DNA of 64,000 nt, taken from assembly GCF_023242365.1 (NCBI RefSeq), contig NZ_JALLIX010000007.1:1-64000 (forward strand). The letters run 5' to 3'. The notes beneath the pieces are model-generated. The model saw nothing but the letters and a program-made list of their open reading frames with translations, searched no databases and was not told the DNA's origin. Origin of the DNA: Pseudomonas sp. MWU13-2100 (GTDB taxonomy: Bacteria > Pseudomonadota > Gammaproteobacteria > Pseudomonadales > Pseudomonadaceae). A program made the position numbers and the translations under genes. Every line of letters starts with the position of its first letter. Within the stretch, counting starts at the first letter, position 1. Below, one piece after another: positions 21,581 through 31,000 of this stretch.

Positions 21581-21602
21581 GCGGCCTTCTCTACAAGGCC
21601 GC
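21581..21602 (+). promoter_or_regulatory. Hairpin just upstream of Ig-module gene 3
   Basis: A perfect 8-bp stem GCGGCCTT / AAGGCCGC with a 6-base loop, ending about 9 bases before the ribosome binding site of gene 3. It lacks a T-run, so it is more likely an RNA-processing or translation-affecting element than a terminator. An inverted repeat TAAGTA / TACTTA (21547-21560) lies before it. Confidence 0.4.
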
Positions 21603-21622
21603 ATTCAAATAAGGAAAATACA

Positions 21623-23425
21623 ATGACCATTACAACTTCGCGCACACCCATTTTCGATAAACCGGATGTTCCCGACGCCTTCGAAGATGGTTTATTACCC
21701 CTCAGTGCACTGAATGCCCCGGTCCTGGTCACCCTCAAGGTCTGGGACAATCCTTCAACCAGCGAAACCTACCAATTGCTCTGGAACGAGGAGCCTGTCG
21801 GCAATAGCAAAGCGATCAACCCCGAGGACAGGCCCGGCGACCCGCTGGAACTTTATATCCCCCTCGACGCACTGGTCGAGGGGAAGTATCAGCTGGCCTA
21901 TCGTGTGACCGATACTTTCAGCCAGGAACACAGCGACTCCTTTCCCTGCCCCCTCGAAATCGACACCACCGCCCCCGGTTATCCCACTACCCTCGCGCCC
22001 CTCGATTTCCCCACGGCCGTCAACGACGGCCTGACCTCGGAAGAACTGACGCAACTGGGCGAAATACTTCCAGGTACCGTCCACGGCTACAGCGGCTTCG
22101 CCATCGGCGATCGGATCAGGACGTTCTGGGGGGGGACCGAAGGTCCCGGCGGGAAGGTCGAAGAGGAGGATATCGAGCCCCGGGAGCTGATCATCGAATT
22201 TCCCCGCGCCTTTCTCGAGTCGCTGGGCGATTTCAACGGGCCGGTGTTCTACACCGTCACCGACCGGGCCGAGAATGTCTCCCAGGACTCGACCGCCACC
22301 GACCTCCTGCTGTTGCTCAATGAGCCGGTGACTGACCTCCCCGCGCCGATCATCGACGGCTACATCGGGCCCATCGACCACCAGCAGGCGCAAGCCGGTA
22401 TCGAAGTATCGATTCCCACCTCGGACCTGGTGGAGGGCGGCGACCAGATCCTCCTGCACTGGGGCGATGAGGCCCTGGGCCCGTTCGATCCGGAATCCAT
22501 CGGCCAAGCGATCATCCTGCGCATCGATGTCCCCTTCGAGACCGTCGATGCCGCCGGCGACGGCGCCATCCGGCTGAGCTATGACCTCAACCGTGGCGGT
22601 CATGTCATCGGCTATTCATTGCCACTGGATATCGTCGTCCGGGCCCGGCTGCCGGTCCCCGGCGAACTGCAGCGGCCAGTCATTCGCGGCGCCTCGCCCG
22701 GGGCTGTGGATAACCTGATCGACGAAAATGATTTCGAGCGCGATGCCAGCGTCATCCTTGCCTGGAACCCCGGTTTCAGCGAAGGACAGTTGATCCAGCT
22801 GTCCTGGGGCGCACAGCCGATGTTCGAACCGCCTTATCCCATCAGCGCCAGCGATATCGCCGCCGCCCGCGACCTGAACCGCCCGGTCCCGGGCAGCCGA
22901 TTCCGGCCGGTGGGCACCGGCAGCGATATCCGCGTGCGGTACAGCGTCAGCCAGGCCGGCAATCCGAATACCTCGAGATCACTTGAGCAAAGCATCATCG
23001 TCCGCTCCCGCGAAGAGCTGCCCGGCGGACCGGCCGGCCCACAAGCCCCGCTGTTCACCGAGCTGAACGAACATGGCGCAATCAACGCGCTCAACGGCCA
23101 GGACGGCGCCCCGGTCCACATAGCCCCGTATCTGAACATCAAGCCGGGCGATGTCATCCATTTCCTCTACGAAGGCTTTGACCAACTGATTGGCGGCAAT
23201 CCGAAGAACCAATGGCCACACACCTCCGAACCGCTGAGCGAGGAACAGACCCGCAACGGCTACGACCTGCGGGTGCCGCGAACGGTACTGGATGCCACCT
23301 GCTACGGCCACGCCGAGGCCACGTTCAGCGTCGACAGCGTGACCGGAACCGGCCGTTCGAAGCGCCAGAGCGCCTATCTCGATATGCGCGTGGCCGGCGT
23401 CTGTCCGCCGGCCGTTCGCCCGTGA
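21623..23425 (+). CDS. Ig-like module protein 3, uncharacterised
   Basis: A 600-residue paralogue of the proteins at 15094 and 19599. Module A begins near residue 20 (DGLLPLSALNAPVLVTLKVW, TYQLLWNEE), module B near 135 (NDGLTSEELTQLGEILPGT, IGDRIRTFWGG, FPRAFLESLG), module C near 260 (HQQAQAGIEVSIP, GGDQILLHWGD), module D near 355 (DENDFERDASVILAW, EGQLIQLSWGA, YSVSQAGNPNTSRS) and module E near 480 (IAPYLNIKPGDVIHFLYEGF). Modules A-B are strikingly close to the A-B copy inside the giant protein. A good AAGGAAAA site precedes the ATG. The next gene begins 31 bases after the stop, so genes 3 and 4 are very likely co-transcribed. No export signal. Confidence 0.82.
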   Translation: MTITTSRTPIFDKPDVPDAFEDGLLPLSALNAPVLVTLKVWDNPSTSETYQLLWNEEPVGNSKAINPEDRPGDPLELYIPLDALVEGKYQLAYRVTDTFSQEHSDSFPCPLEIDTTAPGYPTTLAPLDFPTAVNDGLTSEELTQLGEILPGTVHGYSGFAIGDRIRTFWGGTEGPGGKVEEEDIEPRELIIEFPRAFLESLGDFNGPVFYTVTDRAENVSQDSTATDLLLLLNEPVTDLPAPIIDGYIGPIDHQQAQAGIEVSIPTSDLVEGGDQILLHWGDEALGPFDPESIGQAIILRIDVPFETVDAAGDGAIRLSYDLNRGGHVIGYSLPLDIVVRARLPVPGELQRPVIRGASPGAVDNLIDENDFERDASVILAWNPGFSEGQLIQLSWGAQPMFEPPYPISASDIAAARDLNRPVPGSRFRPVGTGSDIRVRYSVSQAGNPNTSRSLEQSIIVRSREELPGGPAGPQAPLFTELNEHGAINALNGQDGAPVHIAPYLNIKPGDVIHFLYEGFDQLIGGNPKNQWPHTSEPLSEEQTRNGYDLRVPRTVLDATCYGHAEATFSVDSVTGTGRSKRQSAYLDMRVAGVCPPAVRP

Positions 23426-23456
23426 GCTGCCCATCCTTTTTCCCGGAGCCCTTGTC

Positions 23457-24182
23457 ATGTCCAAGCCCATCAGCGCACGAAACCTGGATCGCCCGCAGAT
23501 TCTCAGCAACAGCCCCGCCGGCGTCGGTGCCATCGACGTCGAAAACCCGGAAAAGCCCCTGGCGGTACTGGTCGGGCCGTTGAACCTCAAGCCGCGGGAT
23601 CGTATCGACCTGTACTGGGGAAACGTTGCCGAGCCAACCGTCAGCTACGAGCATCCCCTGGATGCCCCGCTCGACAATGCTTTCGTGACCCTGTCCGTCG
23701 AGATCCGCCACCTTGAATCGGCCAGGGACCCGCTGCCGGTCCGTTACAACTTCACGTCGTTTCCCGGTGGCAGTACGGAAGAGTCCGATAGCACCTTGAT
23801 CCGGGTAAAACTGGAGCCCCCCGGCGGTATCGATATCGATCCGGCGACGCCCTATGAGAACGAAGCCCTGCGCCGGCCACAGGTCCAACCACCGGGCGTG
23901 ATCGTTACCCCGCAGGGGGTTCGCGTGATCGTCGCGCCCTACCTGCATATGAGCGAAGGCGATCGGCTCAGTGTTATCTGGGACGAGCGGAACATCGACC
24001 ACCCGGCCTTGAACGCTACGGAAGTCGACCGGGAGGTGCTCGTGGCAATCCCGGCGCAGATCATCGAAGCCGCTGGCAATGCCAGCGCCCTGCCAGTGCG
24101 CTATGAGATCCGCGATGTGGTCGGCAACTGGTCGAAGCGTTCACCCGCCAGCGAGATTGCGGTCAGTCTCGTCGCGCGCTGA
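23457..24182 (+). CDS. Ig-like module protein 4 (short), uncharacterised
   Basis: A 241-residue two-module protein. It matches residues about 1342-1566 of the giant protein at 25095 almost end to end: shared LKPRDRIDLYWGN, FPGG, QPPGVI / LPPGVI, GD.(L/I)(S/T)V.W and VRYEIRD.V.NWS. It is thus a free-standing version of an internal segment of its neighbour. It has no signal peptide and no catalytic motif. GGAG (23445-23448) supports the ATG at 23457. It lies 31 bases after gene 3 and is followed by a strong hairpin terminator that ends the operon. Possibilities are a subunit that binds or replaces the corresponding part of the giant protein, or a recombination product. Confidence 0.82.
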   Translation: MSKPISARNLDRPQILSNSPAGVGAIDVENPEKPLAVLVGPLNLKPRDRIDLYWGNVAEPTVSYEHPLDAPLDNAFVTLSVEIRHLESARDPLPVRYNFTSFPGGSTEESDSTLIRVKLEPPGGIDIDPATPYENEALRRPQVQPPGVIVTPQGVRVIVAPYLHMSEGDRLSVIWDERNIDHPALNATEVDREVLVAIPAQIIEAAGNASALPVRYEIRDVVGNWSKRSPASEIAVSLVAR

Positions 24183-24190
24183 AGTGCCCA

Positions 24191-24225
24191 CGCCGGTGGC
24201 CCAGAACCAGGCAACCGGCGTTTTT
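24191..24225 (+). terminator. Rho-independent terminator of the Ig-module operon
   Basis: CGCCGGT / ACCGGCG stem with a 16-base loop followed by TTTTT, 8 bases after the stop of gene 4 and abutting the stop of the converging hydrolase gene. Confidence 0.75.
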
Positions 24226-24904
24226 ACACCACCTGACGCTGGATAAAGTCGTGGATTTGCTGCGCCGCCGTGTCCAGATGCTGTTCATGGCTGAAACCGC
24301 TGGCCTTCAGCGGCTTGAGATCATGATCGGCCGCTGCCAGCCAGCTCACCTGGACCTGTGGCGACAGCGCATACCCCTCAACCGCAGGCCGATTGCCCAG
24401 AGCATCGCGTTCGCCCTGCACGATCAGGGTCGGCGTGGCGAGCTCCGCCAGATGTGCCACCCGTGGTTTTTCCGGCTTGCCCGCTGCGTAGAACGGATAC
24501 CCCAGGCAGACCAATCCAGAGGCACCGAGGTCGTCGGCCAACAGGCTGGCCATGCGCCCGCCCATGGACTTGCCGCCGATAAACAGCGCCCCCCGGACCT
24601 CGCGCCGCGCACCTTCGTACACCTCACGCCAACACTCCAGCAAGCGGGCCTGAGGATTCGGCGGACGCTTGCCGCCGTCCAGGCGCCGTTGCGCCATATA
24701 GGGAAACTCGAAGCGCAGCACAGCAATGCCGCATGTCGCCAGGCGTGCGGCCATGGCGTTCATGAAATCACTGTCCATCGGCGCGCCGGCGCCGTGGGCG
24801 AGGATCAGCGTGGCGAGCGGACCAGCCTCTCCGCCGGGGTTGTACAGATAGCCCGGTTCCATGGCCCAGGGGGCCTGGGAAGGGGTTGCTGGCGGGGTCG
24901 ACAT
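24224..24904 (-). CDS. Alpha/beta hydrolase of the KANL3/Tex30 (dienelactone hydrolase-like) type
   Basis: A 226-residue soluble serine hydrolase fold. Visible are the oxyanion strand LILAHGAGAPMDSDFM, the nucleophile elbow GGKSMGGRMAS (Ser at about residue 116), an acid candidate in VQGERDALG and the histidine in AAADHDLKP. The substrate is unknown; members of this group are annotated as alpha/beta hydrolases of unknown function. The start at 24904 has AGAGG 5 bases upstream; four extra residues to 24916 are possible. It lies between the Ig-module operon and the giant gene in the opposite direction. It is common in Pseudomonas and may be a core gene that the repeats inserted around. Confidence 0.85.
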   Translation of the reverse strand: MSTPPATPSQAPWAMEPGYLYNPGGEAGPLATLILAHGAGAPMDSDFMNAMAARLATCGIAVLRFEFPYMAQRRLDGGKRPPNPQARLLECWREVYEGARREVRGALFIGGKSMGGRMASLLADDLGASGLVCLGYPFYAAGKPEKPRVAHLAELATPTLIVQGERDALGNRPAVEGYALSPQVQVSWLAAADHDLKPLKASGFSHEQHLDTAAQQIHDFIQRQVV

Positions 24905-25094
24905 ATCGCCTCTCATCTCACTGTCCGCACCGACAACGAACCCGCGGGGAGCCGCGTCGGCAACCTAGATATGTAACGCATCACTGCGCCGCTTTTGCTG
25001 AAAATGAAAACACCTTATCTGCCTGCCCAGACACTGCAAGGCCGGCGGCGCCGACACGGGACGTTCCCCTGTCCATTTCCAGACGAGTATTGCC

Positions 25095-28000
25095 ATGCCT
25101 CAAGACGCCCTCACCCACGCCGAACAACCCGGCGCCAGCCGCTTTCAAGTGCGGAGCCAGGTCTCCTCCGTGCGCCCGGCGGCCGTTACGCCGCTGCTCA
25201 GCCGGGCCTTTGCCAGCCTCGACGAGGCCGTCAAGTATGCCCACGACCAGGCCGCTTTCAAAGGTTCGAATCGACAGTCGTCGTTTATCCTCAAGCATGC
25301 GCAAAAGGCCGAGTTCAGCGTGACCCAAGCACAGCTCGGCGCACCGGCGCCCTTCGACCCGGCCGCGGTCTTCGGCCGCGACGCCCTGGGCGAATTGCAG
25401 TTGCCCGCGGGCTTCAGCCTCGCCGCTCTCTACTGCCAGGCCGAGACCGCCCACGAACAACTCCCCCCCAGGGAACGCTGGCTGTATGAGAATTTTTTCA
25501 GCCCCTACGACCTGCTCGCGGGGCTCTATCAGGCGCGCCGCGCACGTCCCGCAACGGCCACCGCGCCCCCACTGCCGTTGTTCTACGGCCCCCCGGACGG
25601 TGCATTGCTGGCTTATCGCTCCGAAGACCGCGAACTGGAGCAGGCACTGTTGCCCGAAGGGGCGGACTGGCAGGTGCGGGCCAGGCATTATCGCGAGCAA
25701 CTGTTGAGCGGTGCGCTGCCCTGCCGTCAATTCGTCCGCACCCTCGCCGCCGCCGGCCAGTTGCAGGTGCTGCGGACCAGCTCTCTATGGAGCCGCATGG
25801 GCTCGGTCGACCCTCTCCGGTGGGCACCGTTCGCCGATGCCGTGCTGCCGGAACTGGGCCCGGCCTTTCTCTCGGCGGACGACGCCGCCCGCCATGCCCA
25901 GCAGTTGATCCAGGGCGGCACCGACAAGGCGTTCAGCGGGTTGATTTTCCAGCGCCAGGACGCAACCTTTGTCGCCACGCTGCCGACCACCGGCAAGGTC
26001 AACCGCTTCAAGAACGATAGCCCGTATCCGCTCACCGAAACCGGTATTGCCAGCTTCCCCGCCGGATACCAGTTATATGCCGTGTACCGCTCCAACATCA
26101 GCCTGTCGGCCATCAAGGAGCAAAATGCCGGCCAGCCCGACCGGTCCTCGACGCTCTCCGAACAGGAAAGCCGCCTGCGACAGAAAAGCATTACCCCCGA
26201 CGAGGTCCTTACGACCCTCCTCGCCCGGTCGCAGGGGGTCAGGGCGTTTTATGTCCTGATGACCAATGCCAATATCATCAAATACATGCCCAGCGGCTCT
26301 GATGAAGAGGACGCCTTGATCCCGCGCCTGCTGCCCGGAAACGATCTGAGCAACCTGGATCAGCTACTACCGAGCGAGTTCATCAAGTCCCTGGCCAAGA
26401 CCGGCGGACTCTACGTGGTTCGCGGCGATCCCTACTGGGGTCAGCCAGGCAAGGTGCCTGGCGATTGGGCGCCCTACCCGCCGAAGCACGCCTCGTCCCC
26501 GGTGCTGCCGGCCTACGGGCCGCTGTTCGACAGCGCGGATGCCGCCGCCCTGTATGCCAATGAACGGATCAACGGCCAATGCCGCGACCGGCAGATCGGC
26601 TTCATCATCAGCGACAGCCACAATCGCTACGTGGCCAGCGAACCGCTGACGGTCAGGGAACCGCTGTTTGCCGCAGGCATGCTGCCTGACGCCGCACGGT
26701 CCTTGCCACCCGGTTATCGCCTGGCCGGCTTCTACTACAGCGCCGCGCTGTATCCGCAACGCCTGCCGTACAAGGACATCTGGATGTACCGCAACTTCTT
26801 TCTGCCCGATGAGCTGCTGGCGGCGCTCAAGCAGATCGAAGCGTACCTCCCGGCCCCGGGCACGCCCGCCCTGCCCTTGTACCTGAGTAGCCACGATGGC
26901 GCGCAGTTGAAATACCTGTCGCTGGACATCGCCTTCGACAAGTTGCTGCTGGCCGGCAGCGAGCCCCTTCCGAGCTATGGCGAACGCCTTACCAAGGGCA
27001 TACTCACACCCCTGCACCTCATCCACTCGCTGGCCGAGAGCGGCGAACTGAGCGTGCTGCACCCCAGTGAACTGTGGGGCTCACCGGGGCGGTTAAGCAA
27101 CGCATGGCACCCCTATCGTCAGTTGCGCCGGCGCGCCCTCGGCCCGCTCTTCGCCAGCGCCGACGACGCGGCGCGCCACGCCCATGGACAGATCCCCCGG
27201 CGCTACGACAAGGTCTATGGCGGGGTGATCCTGAAACGCGCGGACGGCCTGTTTGTCGCCACCGCACCGCTGGTTTCCCCCACCGAGATCTTCGACCACA
27301 CGTTGATCTTCCCGATCAGCAACGGTTTCCCCCTGGAAGATCACAGCCTGGTCGGGACCTATAACTCGCGCCTGGGCGCGCTGGATTTTTCGCTGCCGGA
27401 AAGCGAAGGCCGGCTTTACCTGAATCTGTTTCCGACCTGGGATATCTACCGGGCGATCAGGGATCGCTCGATTCCTCTGCGCTACTTCTCGGGCCAGGAC
27501 GGGGCCTTGATCCGCTACACCAGCCGACATTCCCCGGACGAAATCGAACTGTTCAAGGCGCTCTCGCCTTCGGCGGCCAGCCCGTTGAACCTGCTGGACA
27601 ATCCCACCGAGCAGCGCTTCAAGAGTGGCCTGGAGCAAGACAAGGGCGCCGTACTGAGGTTCGTCCGTAGTCTGGTAAAAGTCGCTGAGCTGCGGGTGCT
27701 GGTCAGTGGTCGCGAAGTCTGGACCACCCCAGGGAAAGTGCTGTCGATTCGGGACACCGCCGCCGGCGTGGACGTCGAAACCGATCAGGCCCCCATCGCC
27801 CGGCACGCCCCCGTGTTCAGCCCGGTGTTCATGGCAGCCGCCGATGCCGTGCGCCATGCGCTCAGGCACGCCAATCAGAGAGCCCGGCGCAGCTTCGGCT
27901 TCATTTTCAAGAAAACCGAAAAGGAATACGTCGCCACCGCTCCCGCCCTCGATACCAGCGCGGACTTCGACCGAACGCTCATACTGCCGCCGGAGATCGC

Positions 28001-31000
28001 CGTCCTCAGTCTGATTCCCGGTTTTGTCCTCGATGGCCTCTATATGGCGGCTCCACGCTTGGAGGCGCCGCCCGGCGATCCGGTCTACCAGCATTTCATT
28101 TCGGCGCGGGACTTCGCCCACGCCATCAAGACCGCCCGTGAAACAGCGATCGTGCCGGAACATCAAAACAGCACCCAGCTTTACCTGTCGAGTGTCGACG
28201 GGAGCTTGTTGCACTATCAGGTACCCCTGGTTCCCGATGCCGATGAAGTACTGCTCGGCAACGTCTTTCACAACGACGGCATCGATACCCAGGACCAGCT
28301 GGAGAACGGCTCGCTGTCCGGCCGCGACTATGTTCGTCGTGTGGCGGCAAGCGGCAAATTGACGGTCTTGCGGCCCGGTACACTGTGGCGGCAGACAGGC
28401 CCGGTCAGCGCCACCTGGGACCCTTCCGACAACGCGTCAGGCGCAATCGAACGTTATGCCCTCGGCCCGCTGTTCGCTCACGCGGACGATGCCGCACGTT
28501 ATACCCATGGGCAAATCGGTCGCGGTCGGGGCGCGTTGCTGGTCGATGCGATCTACCGCACATCCGCCCCCGACGGCTATGTCACCCTCGAGCCTTTCGT
28601 CGATGGCCAGGCGATCAAGGTCACCCGGACCCTGGCCGATCTGAAAACACAGGCATTGGAGCAACAGCGCCTGGAGCTGACCTTGGGCAAAACCCCACTC
28701 GACAGTATCCACTATGCCAAACCGCTCGACCCCGCCCGCTACGAGACCGACGACACACCCTGTTTCGACTTCTTCTGCGTCGAGGATATCTGCTTCGTCA
28801 CCCGGACCCTGCTGGCGGACAATCTCTTCCTCAACGGCATCTACCACTCCAGCCAGGAAGGAGCCCTGCTCAAGTACGAACCCAGGGACTCCAGAGCACA
28901 ACGGGACTTGTGCACCCCCATCGAACCGGGCAGCGACACCGGCAACGGCATGACTCTCCCCCATGCCCGGTTGATCAACGCTGTCGCCGGCGCGGGCAAG
29001 CTGAGCGTGCTGGAAACCAGCCCGCTCTGGCCAGAACCAGGCCCGATCGACGCCAACTGGACACCGCCGTGGGCCGTCGCCGAGCGACGTCCGCGCGCCA
29101 CCCGGGACCTGGTACCGCCGCTGATCAACAGTTTCAATATCGGCGGCGTCGGCGCCACCGACGTGATCGACCCGCAACGACCGCTGCCCGTGGTGATCGC
29201 CCCGTTGGACCTGAAGCCCCGGGATCGAATCGACCTGTATTGGGGCAACCATGCCGATCCGGTCGCCAGCCACACCCAAGGCAGCGAGCCCGGCGCCAGC
29301 CATCTGACCCTGCGGGTCGAAACCCGCTGGATCATGTCGGCGCCCGAGCTGACAGTACGCTACGTGCTCACGCCCTTCCCCGGCGGTGCGCCGGAAACCG
29401 CCGAGACCCGGGTCCGGATCAAGCTCGACGTACCCGGCGACCCCGACACCCAATCCGCCACGCCCACCGTCAACGACAAGCTCGAACTGCCGGTGATCCT
29501 GCCGCCCGGGGTGATCGAAGACCCGGAAGGGGTCAGCGTGCTGGTCAAGCGCTACACGAACATGGCCGCCGGCGATGCCATCACCGTGTCCTGGCATGGC
29601 CGTCTGGTGCGGCACCCGCCCTTGGTCGCGCCGAGCGACGAAGTGCTGGTACCGATCGATCCGGCGATTATCCGCGAGGCCGGCAACTCCGACGCGATCC
29701 TCGTGCGTTATGAGATCCGCGACGGAGTCAACAACTGGTCGCGCTGGTCGCGCCCGGCCCTGGTCGAAGTCGGCATCGGCGATCCGGACCTGCGCGCCCC
29801 GGTGGTCCCGCGTGCCCAGGCCATGCAGCTGAACCTCGACGCCCTCAATGGCGCCGACGTGCAGACCCTGGTGCTGCGCCATGAAGGCATGAGCAGTGCC
29901 CAGACCCTGCGTCTGCTGGTCGAACGGGAAACCGCCCTCGGCGCGACGCTGCCCGCGTACAGCGCGGTCAAGCCTGGCAGCGACAGCGATGCGTTCGTGT
30001 CCTTCGAGGTGCCGAACGAGCAGTTTCTCCTGATCATCCAGGGACAGGCGCGGTTCTACTACTACGTCGAAGCGCCCAACCAGCCTACACGCCGTTCCAA
30101 GAGCCTGTCGTTGCAGATCGTCGGCCGCGCCCTGATGCTCAAGCCGCCACGGATCCCCGTGGCCGAAGCGAACGGCAACGTGCTCGACCCGACGCAAACC
30201 GGCGTCATTGCCCGGGTGGAAGCCTACTCGTTCAGCGCCGTGGGCCAGACCGTCAGCCTGATCTGGCTCGGCGTCACCGCCGGCGGCATGGAGGTCCTGC
30301 ACGAACAGAGCCAAGCGGTCATCGAGACCGACAAGGACCTCGACTTCACGATCCCGGACGACCAGCTCAGCGGGCTGGCCGGTGGCTCGGTCGTGGTGCG
30401 CTATGCCGTCAAGACCCTTGCCCCGGAGCCGATCATTTCCCAGCCGCTGTTGCTGCCGGTCAGCGCCAGCCCCCTGGATCTGCCGCGCCCCGAGGTACTG
30501 GAAGCCCATGACAGCGTGCTGTTCCCCCTCGAAGCACTCGCTGGCGCGACGATCCGGGTGAGCTATGCCATGGAGCCTCACGACAGTATCCAGGCCTACT
30601 GGCGCGGCACGCCCGGCAACGGCAGCCCGACGCTCGAAGCCAAGCCCGGCAGCGCCGAGGGCAGCGTCGACTTTGCCGTTCCCGTGACAGCCGTCAGCGC
30701 CAATATCGGCAAGCGTGTCGAGGTGGGCTATAGCGTCACCCGCCAAGGTATCGCGGCGCCCTCGAAGGTCCTGCCGCTGGACATCTTGCCCATCGCCCAC
30801 GAACAACTGCAGCCACCCTTCGTCCGCGAGGCAGCGGACAATCTCCTGCTGGACCTCAACACCTTTGCCGGCGCGGCCCACATCGAAGTCAGGAAGTGGC
30901 CGCACATCCAGGTCGGACAGCGGATCTGGCTGCGGATCGAGGGAACCCGGGATGACGGCCGCCCGTTCAGCTTCACACTCTGGAACGCGGAGGAAGTCAG

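Noticed and set aside
25203..29090. Regularly spaced repeats as a possible CRISPR array or DNA satellite
   Set aside because: The spacing is about 650 bases, the similarity is at protein level and lies in one open frame; no short direct DNA repeats were seen.
28437..30905. 822-residue minus-strand open frame inside the giant gene
   Set aside because: Shadow of a high-GC gene; the plus frame carries repeated domains across the same interval.
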